Assembly: GCF_900111745.1 (NCBI RefSeq)
Contig: NZ_FOIJ01000026.1
Location: 21,183-85,182, forward strand
DNA: 64,000 bases
From: Stigmatella erecta
Lineage (GTDB): Bacteria; Myxococcota; Myxococcia; Myxococcales; Myxococcaceae
Direction: 5' to 3'
How positions within the stretch are numbered: position 1 is the stretch's first letter; each line of letters starts with the position of its first letter. The position numbers were made by a program, and so were the translations under genes. This document shows positions 27,236 to 38,100 of the stretch, piece after piece. Below the pieces are notes generated by a model. That model searched no databases and was not told the DNA's origin. It saw only the letters and a program-made list of their open reading frames with translations.

Positions 27236-27868
27236 TCAGCCCCGGTAGGCCGGCAGGGCGAGTCCCCGGGCGATGGCGAGCGCCCGGAGGCCGAAGCCCG
27301 CGGTGGCCGCGACTCCCGCGGCGAGTGGCTCGGGAGCGCCCAGCGCGCGGAGGCCCACGAACAGCGCGGCGGCCAGCGCCGCGGCGGTGACGTAGATCTC
27401 CGGCCGCAAGAGGATCGACGGCTCGCCGGCCAGCACGTCGCGGATGACGCCTCCCACGCACCCCGTCACCACGCCCATCACCGCGGCGGGCAACGCCGGA
27501 ATGCCGAAGCTCTGCGCCTTCGCGGCCCCATACACGGCATAGGCCGCCAGTCCGATCGCATCGAACCAGTCGAGCGCCTTGCCCCGCCAGAGCCGCGCGG
27601 GCGTGACCCAGACGAGGAGCGCCACGGTGAGGCTGGCGGCGATCACCCGCGAGTCCCGCATCCAGAAGACCGGGGCGCCAATGAGCAAGTCCCGCACGGT
27701 GCCGCCGCCCGTGCTGGTCACCGCGGCGAAGAAGCAGAAGGTGACGAGGTTCAGCTTCCGGCGAGCCGCCGCGAGCGCCCCGGAGGCCGCGAACACCGCG
27801 ATGCCCAGGACATCGAGCCAGACGATGGCATGGGCGAGTTCGAAGAGGGGAAGGCTCATGTTCCGCAT
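27236..27868 (-). CDS. TRIC/UPF0126 (YicG/YadS-like) membrane protein
   Basis: 210 residues with about seven hydrophobic segments. Two homologous halves are visible: DVLGIAVFAASGALAA...STGGGTVRDLLIG and DAIGLAAYAVYGAAKA...GCVGGVIRDVLAG. These GGGxxRD repeats define the UPF0126 family, bacterial relatives of TRIC cation channels; the transported ion or solute (glycine and cations have been proposed) is not settled. The start could be ATG 27868 or ATG 27859; neither has a clear ribosome site. It begins 20 bp after the LysR stop and may be translated from the same transcript. Confidence 0.85.
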   Translation of the reverse strand: MRNMSLPLFELAHAIVWLDVLGIAVFAASGALAAARRKLNLVTFCFFAAVTSTGGGTVRDLLIGAPVFWMRDSRVIAASLTVALLVWVTPARLWRGKALDWFDAIGLAAYAVYGAAKAQSFGIPALPAAVMGVVTGCVGGVIRDVLAGEPSILLRPEIYVTAAALAAALFVGLRALGAPEPLAAGVAATAGFGLRALAIARGLALPAYRG

Positions 27869-27888
27869 GGCGCGGCGCAGGTTATCCG

Positions 27889-28785
27889 TTACATCGGACC
27901 GCGCACATGTTCGGCGAGGTGGTCTATCAGCGCGGCCACCGGAAGCGGCAGTCCCCGGCGCCGGGTGAAGACGAGGTGAACCATCCCATCCGGCCCGTGC
28001 CAGTCCGGCAACACCTGGACGAGCTGTCCGGAGCGCAGGGCGGCCTCGCAGCAGTGGGTGGGCAGCAACGCCACGCCCAGCCCGGCGACCGCCGCCTCCC
28101 GCACGGCGTGAAAGTCCCCGCACGCCAGCCGGGGCACATGGCGGAGGGTGTCCATCCGCCCGCCCGGCCCCTGGAGCTCCCAGACGTCCTCTCCCGCCTG
28201 TTCGGCGGAGCTCAGCGTGGGCACCTCCCGGAGGGCCTCCAGGGCCGTCGCGGACTTTAGGTGGTTCACCCACGGGGGGCCCGCCACGAGGATGCGGCGG
28301 CTCCGGGTGAGCGTGCGCACGGTGAAGGCCGCGTCCGTGTCGAGCGAGGTGCGTACCCGGAGCGCCACGTCGATGCGCTCGGCGATGAGGTCCACCGGCC
28401 GGTTGGTGGCCACCACCTGCAGGTTCACCCGGGGGTAGCGCACCATGAACCGCGCCAGGATGCCCGCCAGCGGCTCCATCATCCCCAGCGGGCTGCTGAA
28501 CCGGACTGTCCCATGGGGCTCGCCCTGGGTCGCCGCCACCGCCTCCTCGGCCCGCCGCACCTCCGCCATGACATTCTGGCAGTGCTCGTAGAAGGCCTGC
28601 CCCACGTCGGTGACCCGGAAGCGCCGCGAGGAGCGCTCGATGAGCCGCACCCCCAGCCGCTCCTCGAGCTGCGCGACCCGGCGGCTGAGCTTGGACTTGG
28701 GTTGCCGCAGCGCCCGGCCGGCAGGGGCGAACCCACCGTTCGCGACGACCTCGGAGAAGAAGAACAAGTCGTTCAGGTCGTGCAT
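27889..28785 (-). CDS. LysR-family transcriptional regulator
   Basis: 298 residues, ATG 28785. LysR HTH (NDLFFFSEVVANGGFAPAGRALRQPKSKLSRRVAQLEERLG...LIERSSRRFRVTDVG) and a LysR substrate-binding domain follow (FSSPLGMMEPLAG...LPTHCCEAAL). The PKSKLSRRVA helix resembles that of regulators controlling SDR or glyoxalase-type oxidoreductases. It is divergent from the SDR gene at 28914, and a near-perfect 18-bp palindrome sits 11 bp before its start codon, so it probably controls itself and the SDR gene. Confidence 0.87.
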   Translation of the reverse strand: MHDLNDLFFFSEVVANGGFAPAGRALRQPKSKLSRRVAQLEERLGVRLIERSSRRFRVTDVGQAFYEHCQNVMAEVRRAEEAVAATQGEPHGTVRFSSPLGMMEPLAGILARFMVRYPRVNLQVVATNRPVDLIAERIDVALRVRTSLDTDAAFTVRTLTRSRRILVAGPPWVNHLKSATALEALREVPTLSSAEQAGEDVWELQGPGGRMDTLRHVPRLACGDFHAVREAAVAGLGVALLPTHCCEAALRSGQLVQVLPDWHGPDGMVHLVFTRRRGLPLPVAALIDHLAEHVRGPM

Positions 28786-28796
28786 GGTGCCTTCAT

Positions 28797-28814
28797 CGTT
28801 CTGAATTCGGAACG
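28797..28814. promoter_or_regulatory. 18-bp near-perfect palindrome, likely LysR site
   Basis: The arms CGTTC and GAACG surround a central GAATTC with only one mismatched pair (CGTTC-T-GAATTC-G-GAACG). It lies in the 128-bp gap between a divergent LysR gene (start 28785) and an SDR gene (start 28914), the standard place for a LysR operator. Confidence 0.55.
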
Positions 28815-28913
28815 CAGGTTCCTGAAAAGGCCCTCTACCGGCCCCAGCGTTCCAAATCTAGATCTCCCTTCATCGACGGCGAACTGCTTCGCCGCGCAAC
28901 CGGGAGCAGCACC

Positions 28914-29666
28914 ATGGGCAACACACTTCAGGGCAAGGTGGCGGTGGTGACGGGGGGAACGTCGGGCATTGGGCTGGCCACAGCCAAGCGGTTCGCGGCC
29001 GAGGGCGCCACCGTCTTCATCACGGGCCGCCGCCAGGCGGAGCTGGACGCGGCGGTGAAGGCCGCGGGCCCGAACGTCACGGGCATCCGCGCGGACATGT
29101 CGAACCTGGACGACATCGACCGCCTCTATGAGGTGGTGAAGCAGCAGAAGGCCCCCATCGACGTCCTCTTCGCCAACGCGGGCGGCGGCGAGTTCGCCCC
29201 GCTGGGCACCATCACCGAGAAGCACTTCGACGACACCTTCGCCACCAACGTGAAGGGCGTGCTCTTCACGGTGCAGAAGGCCCTGCCGCTGCTGCGCGAC
29301 GGCGCCTCCATCCTCCTCACCAGCTCCACGGCGGGCATCCAGGGCACCGCGGCATTCAGCGTCTACGGGGCGAGCAAGGCCGCCATCCGCAACTTCGCCC
29401 GGAGCTGGGTGCTGGACCTGAAGGACCGCCACATCCGCGTCAACGCCATCAGCCCCGGCCCCATCAAGACGCCCGGCCTGCACGGCCTCGCCAAGAGCGA
29501 GGAGGAGGCCCGGGCGATGTTCGGGTACATGGCCTCCACCATCCCCCTGGGCCGGCTGGGGGATCCGGACGAGGTCGCCAAGGCCGCGGTGTTCCTCGCC
29601 TCGGATGCCAGCAGCTTCGTCAACGGGGCCGAGCTCTTCGTCGACGGGGGCGCGGCCCAGATTTGA
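28914..29666 (+). CDS. SDR-family oxidoreductase
   Basis: 250 residues. Classical short-chain dehydrogenase: cofactor loop TGGTSGIG (residues 13-20), NAGGGEF, catalytic Ser in LLTSST, YGASK (Tyr-x3-Lys) and the VNAISPGPIKTPGL segment. An Arg after the glycine motif (TGRRQAE) suggests NADP preference. Ends in the typical FVNGAELFVDGG. Divergent from the LysR gene, which likely regulates it; the substrate is unknown. Its stop is 6 bp from the stop of the convergent dehydrogenase. Confidence 0.9.
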   Translation: MGNTLQGKVAVVTGGTSGIGLATAKRFAAEGATVFITGRRQAELDAAVKAAGPNVTGIRADMSNLDDIDRLYEVVKQQKAPIDVLFANAGGGEFAPLGTITEKHFDDTFATNVKGVLFTVQKALPLLRDGASILLTSSTAGIQGTAAFSVYGASKAAIRNFARSWVLDLKDRHIRVNAISPGPIKTPGLHGLAKSEEEARAMFGYMASTIPLGRLGDPDEVAKAAVFLASDASSFVNGAELFVDGGAAQI

Positions 29667-29672
29667 GCCGCG

Positions 29673-30686
29673 TCAGAAGCCTTCCAGGACGACCTTGCCG
29701 CGCGCCTTGTTGCTCTCGATGAGCGCATGGGCGCGCTGAAGGTTCTTGGCGTTGATGGTGCCGAAGTGCTCCGAGACCGTCGTCTTGACCGTCCCGGCAT
29801 CGACCAGGTCCGCCACCCGGTTGAGCAGGTCATGCTGCCGCTTCATGTCCGCCGTCTGGTACATCGGCCGCGTGAACATCAGCTCCCAGTGCAGCGACGC
29901 GCTCTTGCGCTTGAGCTGGCGCACGTCGATGGACTCGGGATCGTCAATCAGCACCACCTTGCCCTGGGGCGCGAGCGCCTCGACGATCTGCGCGAAGTGC
30001 TGATGGGTGTGGGTAAGGCCCGCCACATAGGGCACCTCGCCCAGTCCCGCGCGCTTGAGCTCCTCGGCGAGCGGCTTGCCGTGGTCGATGACGTGGTGCG
30101 CGCCGAGGCTGCGCACCCACTCGCTCGTCTCGGGGCGCGAGGCCGTGCCAATCACCGTGAGCCCGGTGAGCTGCCGCGCGAGCTGGACGAGGATGGAGCC
30201 CACCCCGCCGGCCGCGCCAATCACCAGCAGGCCGTTGTTCTGCGTGGGGTCGGCATCTTGCACGCGCAGCCGGTCGAACAGCATCTCCCAGGCGGTGATG
30301 GCCGTCAGGGGCAGGGCGGCGGCGTGGGCGAAGTCCAGGCTCTTGGGCATGCGGCCGGTGATGCGCTCATCCACCAGGTGGCGCTCGCTGTAGCTGCCCG
30401 GGCGGGTGAGGTCGCCCGCGTACCACACGCGGTCCCCGGCCTTGAACAGGGTGACCTGGCTGCCCACCGCCCGGACGATGCCCGCCGCATCCCAGCCCGG
30501 CACCCGCGCCTCGCCCGCCTTCGGGGTGGCCCCCCGGCGAATCTTGGTGTCGACCGGATTGACCGAGATGGCCCGGACCTCGACCAGCAGGTCATGCGGC
30601 CCCGGCACCGGCTCGGGAAGCTCGATGTCCAGCAGCGCCTCGGGGTGGTCAACGGGCAGCGGCTGGTAGAACCCAATGGCTTTCAT
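29673..30686 (-). CDS. Zinc-type alcohol dehydrogenase-like / quinone oxidoreductase
   Basis: 337 residues from ATG 30686 (TGGAG upstream; the frame extends 5' by 26 codons without support). Medium-chain dehydrogenase/reductase with GroES-like N-terminus (PGPHDLLVEVRAISVNPVDTKIRRG) and NADPH-binding core (LLVIGAAGGVGSILVQLARQL). It lacks the Cys/His zinc ligands of true alcohol dehydrogenases, as in zinc-type ADH-like (ZADH) and quinone oxidoreductases. HVIDHGKPL and FTRPMYQTADM fit the zinc-binding alcohol dehydrogenase family annotated as adh_fam_1. Probably reduces enones or quinones. Confidence 0.85.
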   Translation of the reverse strand: MKAIGFYQPLPVDHPEALLDIELPEPVPGPHDLLVEVRAISVNPVDTKIRRGATPKAGEARVPGWDAAGIVRAVGSQVTLFKAGDRVWYAGDLTRPGSYSERHLVDERITGRMPKSLDFAHAAALPLTAITAWEMLFDRLRVQDADPTQNNGLLVIGAAGGVGSILVQLARQLTGLTVIGTASRPETSEWVRSLGAHHVIDHGKPLAEELKRAGLGEVPYVAGLTHTHQHFAQIVEALAPQGKVVLIDDPESIDVRQLKRKSASLHWELMFTRPMYQTADMKRQHDLLNRVADLVDAGTVKTTVSEHFGTINAKNLQRAHALIESNKARGKVVLEGF

Positions 30687-30785
30687 GGCGTGTGCTCCAG
30701 GGAAGATGTGTCCCCATGATGGCCCCTCCCCTCGCGGGGAAAAACAGGCCCGGAGCGCAAACACTTTCCCCTGAAAAGCGAAGAT

Positions 30786-30813
30786 GCCCCCCCTCCAGGA
30801 GAGAAGGGGGGGC
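30786..30813. terminator. Hairpin after the tyrosine-degradation operon
   Basis: A 9-bp stem of G/C runs (GCCCCCCCT with AGGGGGGGC) and a 10-base loop lies just past the hmgA stop at 30820 (minus strand). No T-run follows on either strand, so it is a candidate only. Confidence 0.4.
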
Positions 30814-30819
30814 GCCGCC

Positions 30820-31980
30820 TCAGGGAATGAAGCTGTTCTGGTAGTCCGGATCCTCGATGTTGAGCGCCGCGGCCGTGGGGTGCAGCGGCAGCACCGTGTC
30901 GAGCATCACCGCCAGCTCCTCCGTGGTGCGGTGGCCGATGCTGGCCTCGTAGGCGCCCGGGTGCGGCCCGTGCGTCATGCCGATGGGGTGGTGGCTGATG
31001 CTGCCCGGCCCCACCCCCCGCCGGCTGATGAAGTTGCCCCGGCAGTAGAAGAGGAACTCGTCACAGTCGACCGAGGTATGCGGATAGGGGCACGGGATGG
31101 CCTCCGGGTGGAAGTCCACCACGCGCGGCACGAACGAGCAGATGAGCGCCCCGCGCGCCGCGAAGGTGCCGTGCCACGTGGGCGGCAGGTGCACCAGCCC
31201 CGCGCGCGGCTGGAAGTTGAGGATGGGAAACGCCCACGGGTACACCGTGCCGTCCCACCCCACCACGTCCAGCGGCGAGTGCTGGTAGGCAAAGCCGTGG
31301 AACGCCTCGCCCCGCTTCACCACCAGCTCCCGCAGCCCCTCGTCCTGGGGCCCGGTGAACTCCACGCACCGGAAGTCCCGGTGGCAGAACGGCGCGTCCA
31401 TGCGCAGCTGCCCCACCTCGTTGCGCCACTGCCTCGGCAGGTGCAGGCCGCCCTTCAGCTCCATGGAGAGCCAGTACTGCGGCACGCCCGCGTCCGGCAG
31501 GAGGCGGTGCACCAGGCCCCGGGGGATGAAGACGTAGTCCTCCGCCTGGAAGCGAAGGTCCCCCAGCGGCGAGCGCACCAGGCCGCTGCCCTCGTGGATG
31601 TAGAAGAGCTCGTCCCCGTCCGCGTTGCTAAAGTAGACGGGGTCCGGCTCCGTGGGGTGCAGCACCCCGAGCGTCACATCGGCGTTGAAGAGCAGGGGCA
31701 CCCGAGCGTCGATCGGCGCGCCCCCCACCCGCTTCATCGCCTGGGACTTGTAGTGCCGCTTGGCCAGGGGCCGTCCGGTGACGGCCTCCGGCACCTTCCA
31801 CCCGTGCGCCACCGCCGCCAGGCTCTGCGTGTGCGGCGCCTTCTGGTGGTAGGCGATGGTGTACGGCCCCTCGAACCCCTCGCGCGTGAAGCACTCCTCG
31901 AACAGGAGCGCCCCTTGCTCATCCCGGAACTGGATGTGGTGCTTGCGGGGCACCTTGCCAGCCACGCGGCGCTCGAACAT
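30820..31980 (-). CDS. hmgA: Homogentisate 1,2-dioxygenase
   Basis: 386 residues. Opens the aromatic ring of homogentisate to maleylacetoacetate. Cupin-like iron site residues appear in GDELFYIHEG, LDVVGWDGTVYPWAFPI and the C-terminal HHPIGMTHGPHPGAYEASIG cluster that carries the His/Glu ligands. Bacterial versions are usually 380-440 residues, so this is a short but complete form. It starts 3 bp after hpd, as the last gene of the operon, and directly uses the product of Hpd. Confidence 0.93.
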   Translation of the reverse strand: MFERRVAGKVPRKHHIQFRDEQGALLFEECFTREGFEGPYTIAYHQKAPHTQSLAAVAHGWKVPEAVTGRPLAKRHYKSQAMKRVGGAPIDARVPLLFNADVTLGVLHPTEPDPVYFSNADGDELFYIHEGSGLVRSPLGDLRFQAEDYVFIPRGLVHRLLPDAGVPQYWLSMELKGGLHLPRQWRNEVGQLRMDAPFCHRDFRCVEFTGPQDEGLRELVVKRGEAFHGFAYQHSPLDVVGWDGTVYPWAFPILNFQPRAGLVHLPPTWHGTFAARGALICSFVPRVVDFHPEAIPCPYPHTSVDCDEFLFYCRGNFISRRGVGPGSISHHPIGMTHGPHPGAYEASIGHRTTEELAVMLDTVLPLHPTAAALNIEDPDYQNSFIP

Positions 31981-31983
31981 GGC

Positions 31984-33144
<1,161 letters not shown>

Positions 33145-33176
33145 GGTCGGCTCCTTGGAAGAAAGGCAGAGAACGT

Positions 33177-33824
33177 TCAGGCAGGTACCGCGTCGGGCTG
33201 CCGGTCTGCATGGGCCGCCTGAAAGGCGGGAAGGTGTCCGCACGCCGCCTCGATGCGGGTCAGCGTGGGGTACGGCGAGAGATCTACCCCATAACGGCGC
33301 GCGCCGTAGAGTTGGGGCACCAGGAAGAGATCGGCCAACGACACTTGCTCACCGATGCAATAAGTCCCCGCCGTCTCCTGGACCAGGGACTCCAGGGCCG
33401 TCAGCCCCCGGACATTCCAGTGCGCCGCGAAGGCCCGCTCGTCCGCCTTGAGTTCGCCTTTGACGAACTGCATCACCGCCGTGTTCTGCAGGGGCTGGAT
33501 GCCCGAGTTCACGCTCTCGGCCAGCATCCGGCAGCGGGCCCGGGCCCAGGGCTCCCGGGGCAACAGCGCGGGCGTGGGGTAGCGCTCCTCCAGGTACTCG
33601 AGGATGGCCATGGACTGGGCGAGCCTCCGCACCTGCCCCCCCTCCTGGAACTCGAGCGTGGGCACCGTGCGCAAGGGGTTCACGGCGCGGTACGCCTCCG
33701 TGTTCTGCTGTCCCCCGTCCTTGAGCAGGTGCACCGCCTCGTAGGCGTAGCCCAGACCCTTGAAGTTCAGGGCGATGCGCACGCGCCACGAGCAGGACGA
33801 GCGCCAGTAGCCGTAGAGCTTCAC
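33177..33824 (-). CDS. maiA: Maleylacetoacetate isomerase (zeta-class GST)
   Basis: 215 residues from GTG 33824, which overlaps the fahA stop as GTGA, so the two are translationally coupled. Zeta-class GST signature SSCSWRVRIALN (glutathione-binding Ser-Ser-Cys), then NPLRTVPTLE and QSMAILEYLEERYP. Isomerises maleylacetoacetate to fumarylacetoacetate using glutathione. The preceding upstream frame is only the antisense-shifted tail of fahA. Third step of the tyrosine pathway, between hmgA and fahA products. Confidence 0.92.
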   Translation of the reverse strand: MKLYGYWRSSCSWRVRIALNFKGLGYAYEAVHLLKDGGQQNTEAYRAVNPLRTVPTLEFQEGGQVRRLAQSMAILEYLEERYPTPALLPREPWARARCRMLAESVNSGIQPLQNTAVMQFVKGELKADERAFAAHWNVRGLTALESLVQETAGTYCIGEQVSLADLFLVPQLYGARRYGVDLSPYPTLTRIEAACGHLPAFQAAHADRQPDAVPA

Positions 33825-34795
33825 CGCTTCACCACCTTCTGCGAGATGCGGCCGAAGAGGCTCTGGCCCTCCGCGTTCAGCATCTCGATGTCGATGGTGT
33901 CCCCGGGCTTCATGAAGGGGGTGCGGGGCTTGCCCTCGTCGATGGCTTCGATCATCCGGCGCTCGGCCAGGCAGGAGATGCCCCGGGCCCGGTCCGCGTT
34001 GGACACCGTGCCGCTGCCCAGGATGGTGCCCGCGGTGAAGCCCCGCGTCTTGCACAGGTGCTGGATGAGCTCGGGGAAGGAGAAGTGCATCTCCCCTGCC
34101 TCGGTGTCGCCCACGAGCTGGCCGTTGAGCGTGGAGCGCAGGCGCAGGTGCACCCGGCCCTCCTTCCACGCGGGCCCCAGCTCATCGGGCGTGAGGGCGA
34201 AGGGGCCGAACGCCGTGGCGGGCTTGCTCTGCACGAAGCCAAAGCCCTTGGCCAGCTCGTCCGGGATGAGGTTGCGCAGCGAGACGTCGTTGCAGATCAT
34301 CAGCAGCCGGATGTGCCGGCCCGCCTGCGCCGCCTTCGTCCCCTGCGGCGTGTCGCCGAGGACGACGCAGACCTCGCTCTCGAAATCCATCCCCCAGGCC
34401 TCGTCCGCCAGGGGAATGTCCGCGGTGGGCGCCAGGAACTCCCCGGAGCCGCCCTGATACACGAGCGGGTCCGTCTTCAGCGTCGCGGGGGGCTCGGCGC
34501 CCCGCGCCTTGCGCACGAGGATGACGTGGTTGAGGAACGCGCTGCCATCCAGCCACTCGTAGGCCCGGGGCAGCGGCGCCAGGAGCGCGCCCACCTCCAG
34601 GGGGTGGCTCTCCACCGTGCCCGCCTCGAGCCGCGCGGCCAGCTCGCGCAGGAGGGGCTCCCGGGCCTCCCAGTCATCGAGCGCGGCCTGGAGCGTGGGG
34701 GCCACGTGGGTGGCCAGCGCATACACCGAGTTGTCCCGTTTGACGGCGATGAGCCGTCCGTCACGGGTTCCATCCTTGAGGGTCGCGAGCTTCAC
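33821..34795 (-). CDS. fahA: Fumarylacetoacetase (FAH-family hydrolase)
   Basis: 324 residues from GTG 34795 (GGGAG upstream; the open frame continues 83 codons upstream through the promoter and is not real). FAH-family core with metal-binding acidic residues in WGMDFESEVCVVLGD, then NDVSLRNLIPDELAKGFGFVQSKPATAFGP and GTILGSGTVSN. Cuts fumarylacetoacetate to fumarate and acetoacetate, the last step of tyrosine degradation. First gene of the fahA-maiA-hpd-hmgA operon; a TTGACA box lies 78 bp upstream. Confidence 0.92.
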   Translation of the reverse strand: MKLATLKDGTRDGRLIAVKRDNSVYALATHVAPTLQAALDDWEAREPLLRELAARLEAGTVESHPLEVGALLAPLPRAYEWLDGSAFLNHVILVRKARGAEPPATLKTDPLVYQGGSGEFLAPTADIPLADEAWGMDFESEVCVVLGDTPQGTKAAQAGRHIRLLMICNDVSLRNLIPDELAKGFGFVQSKPATAFGPFALTPDELGPAWKEGRVHLRLRSTLNGQLVGDTEAGEMHFSFPELIQHLCKTRGFTAGTILGSGTVSNADRARGISCLAERRMIEAIDEGKPRTPFMKPGDTIDIEMLNAEGQSLFGRISQKVVKR

Positions 34796-34849
34796 TCTCA
34801 GGCTCCCGGGCGGCAGGGAAGGAAAACAGCGGGCCACCTTGGGCCGGGC

Positions 34850-34878
34850 TTTTCGGACGGGCCCCCCAAGGGTGTCAA
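34850..34878 (-). promoter_or_regulatory. Candidate sigma-70-type promoter of the tyrosine operon
   Basis: On the minus strand TTGACA at 34878-34873 is followed after 17 bp by CGAAAA (34855-34850), a weak -10. Transcription would begin about 45-50 bases before the fahA GTG at 34795. The -35 match is exact; the -10 is poor, so an activator may be required. Confidence 0.4.
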
Positions 34879-34884
34879 GCCGCC

Positions 34885-34903
34885 TGCGGCCCCCGGGGCC
34901 GCA
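34885..34903. promoter_or_regulatory. 19-bp palindrome upstream of the tyrosine operon -35 box
   Basis: Arms TGCGGCCCC and GGGGCCGCA (9 bp each, perfect) around one central base, 6 bp upstream of the TTGACA box. The place fits an activator or repressor site for the operon; being all G/C it may instead be an RNA hairpin. Confidence 0.4.
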
Positions 34904-35170
34904 ATTCCTCCCATGCATTGCGCGTTTGTCCCGGCGGACGCATCTTTTCCTTCGCACGCGCCGCGTCATGCCTGCCTGCCGGCCTGCTGCCCGGCCAGCC
35001 CACGGAGCCATGTGCGCAGGAATGGGAGGGATACGCCCTCGCATTGTTGAAGGCCAGAGCAGCCGTTCCCCGGAGCGGCCGCTGCCCCCTTGGCAGGGCC
35101 TGTCCTGGAACCAAGCTTACCGCATGACCGCTTTGCTCCCGGCAGGGCGGAGGGAGGGCGAGGGCACCAC

Positions 35171-38100
35171 ATGGCAGAGGGCTTCCCACAGGCCGGCGCG
35201 GTTCCCGGAGAGCCCCTCCCGGGCCGGCGCCTGGGCAATCGCTTCGAGCTGCTGCGGCGATTGAAGACGGGCCGGGGTGTGTCCACCTGGCTGGGCAATG
35301 ATCATCGTACCGGAGAACAGGTTGTCATCAAGATGACATCCCGGGCCTCGCTCGTTTCCACCGCCCGGGTGCGGCTGGAGCACGAGGCCGCGGTCCTGGG
35401 CGAGCTGCACAGCGCGTTTCTTCAGCCCGTGCTGCACCTGGGCTCTTCCGGGGACCTGGTTTACCGGGTCACGCCCTACCTGCCTGGCGAGACGCTGCAG
35501 GAGCGGCTCGAGCACGGCAGCCTCACGCCCGCGGAGGTGCTCACGCTGGGCCAGTGTCTGCTGGCGGGGCTCGCGGAGGCCCACCGCCACGGGGTGATTC
35601 ACCGGGACGTGAAGCCCTCCAACATCATCGTCGAGGGCAGCCCCCTGGACCGCGCCACGCTGGTGGACTTCGGCCTGGCGCGCAGCGAGCGGTTGGATCC
35701 ATCGCTGCGCGACCTGCCCGTGGGCACCGCGCGCTACCTCTCGCCGGAGCAGGCCGGGCTGCTCAACCGCTCGGTGGAGGCCACCTCGGATCTCTACTCC
35801 GTGGGCATCGTCCTGTTCGAGGCGCTCTCGGGCCGCCCGGCCTTCGATGGCACGTCCGTGGGCGATGTGCTGCGCCAGCACCTGGGCGCGCGCCCCAAGC
35901 TGCGCAGCGGCGGGGTGGAGGTGCCGCGCGCGCTGGAGGAGCTGGTGGGGCGGCTGCTCCAGACGGACCCCTCGGACCGCTACCAGTCCGCCGAGTCCGC
36001 GCTGGCGGACCTGCGCGCGCTGGACGAGGCGCTCTCGCAGGGCGAGGCGGAGCCCGAGCTCGTCACCGGCGTGCACGACCAGCGCCGCAGCCTCACCGAG
36101 CCCTCCTTCGTGGGCCGCCACGAGGAGCTGGCGGTGCTGGAGCGCGAGCTGGAGCGCACGCGCGGGGAGCCCGGAAGGCTGGTCTTCGTCGAGGCCGAGT
36201 CCGGCGGCGGCAAGAGCTGGCTGCTGGAGGAGTTCGCCGCGCGCGCCGTGAACCACCGGGCCTGGGTGCTCCAGGGCCAGGCGGTGGACCAGTCCGCCAT
36301 GCACCCCTTCCAGCTCTTCTCGGGGGTGGCGGCGGGCATCGCCGCCGCGGCCCAGGAGCGCCCCGCGCTGGTCAGCACCCTGCGCCAGCGGCTCGCGGGC
36401 CAGGAGGCCGCGCTGCGCACCGCCCTGCCCCAGCTCGCGCCCCTGCTGGGCCCCCAGGTCCAGCAGAACCTGGGCCCGGATTCGTTCGGCGAGAGCCGCG
36501 GCATCCGCGCCCTCACCTCCCTGCTGGGCGCGCTGGGCACCCCGGATGAGCCCGCGCTCGTGCTGCTCGACGATGCCCAGTGGGCCGACGAGCTGACCCT
36601 GCGCGCGCTCGACAGCTGGCAGCAGGCCCTCCCGCAGAGCCGCAGCCACATCCTGCTCGTGGTGTCCTTCCGCAGCGAGGAGGTGGACGCGGGCCACGTG
36701 CTGCGGCGGCTCAAGCCCAGTGCCCACCTGCGCCTGGCCACCTTCGGCGCCGCCGAGGTGACGCACATGGCGGAGTCCATGGCGGGGGCCCTGCCGCCGG
36801 AGGCCACCGAGCTGGTGGCCCGGCTGTCCGAGGGCAACCCCTTCATGGCCTCCGCGGTGCTCCACGGGCTGGTGGAGGATGGCGCGCTCGTGGCGGGCCC
36901 CGAGGGCTGGCAGGTGAACCCGGACGCCATGGCGCACGTGCGCTCCTCGCGCCAGGCCGCCTCATTCCTGGTGCGCCGGCTGAAGCTGCTCCCGGAGGAG
37001 TCCCTGCGCCTGCTGTCGGTGGGCGCGGTGCTGGGCAAGAGCTTCGGCCTGGACCGGCTGGAGGCGCTGTCGGGCTCGGGGCGCGAGCAGATCATCGCCG
37101 CGCTGGACGAGCCCCGGCGCCGGCACATGCTCTGGGAGGAGAACCGGGGAAGGTACACCTTCGTCCACGACAAGCTGCGCGAGGCGCTGCTGGGCCTGCT
37201 GGGCCCCGAGGAGCGCCAGGCGCTGCACCGGCTGACGGCGCGCACCATCGCCGCCAGCGAGCAGGCGGACCCCTTCGAGCTGGCCTACCACTTCGACGCT
37301 GCGGGCGAGAGCGCCCTGGCCCTGCCCCACGCGCTGGTGGCCGCCGAGCGCGCCCGGCAGCAGTTCGCCCTGGAGGCCGCGGAGGTCAACTACCGCATCG
37401 CCGAGCGCGGCGCGGAGGGCGCCGGCGCGGACACCCGCTACCGCATCGCCTCCGGCCTGGGCGACGTGCTGATGCTGCGCGGCCGGTATGACGCCGCCCA
37501 GCAGCAGTTGGAGCGGGCCCAGCAGCTGGCCCGGGACCCGGTGGAGCAGGCCCGCATGTGGTCCAAGCTGGGCGAGCTCGCCTTCAAGCGGGGCATCACC
37601 GACGAGGGCAACGCGGCCCTGGAGAAAGGGCTGCGGCTCTTGGGGCGGTGGGTGCCCGAGAGCGAGGCCATGCTGGGCCTGGGCGCGGCGTGGGAGCTGG
37701 GCGTCCAGGCCGGCCACACCCTGGTGCCCGGGCTGTGGCTGGCCCGCCGCCCGCTGGCGGACAGCGCCAAGGATCTGCTCGCCGTCCACATCTACAGCCG
37801 CATGGCCTACGGCTACTGGTACCACCGGGGGCGCATGGCGGTGCTCTGGGCGCACCTGCGGGGGCTGAACATCGCCGAGCGCTACCCGCCCACGCCCGAG
37901 CTGGCCCAGGCCTACTCCGAGCACTCGCCCGTGGCCACGGTGCTGCCCTGGTTCCGCCGGGCCATCGCCTACGTGGACAAGTCCCTGCGCATGCGCCAGC
38001 AGATGGGCGATGTGTGGGGCCAGGGCCAGTCCCTGCACTTCTACGGCCTGGCCTTCTACTGCTCCGGCCGCTTCGAGGAGTGCATCGAGCGGTGCGGCGA

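Larger units (their letters stand above)
34796..35170. other. Divergent promoter region, fahA operon / hybrid kinase
   Basis: A 375-bp gap between two divergent genes. It holds the candidate fahA promoter and palindrome listed separately. Towards the kinase, GGAGGGAGGGCGAGGG just before 35171 is a purine-rich ribosome site. Plus-strand open frames here have no convincing protein features. Confidence 0.6.
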
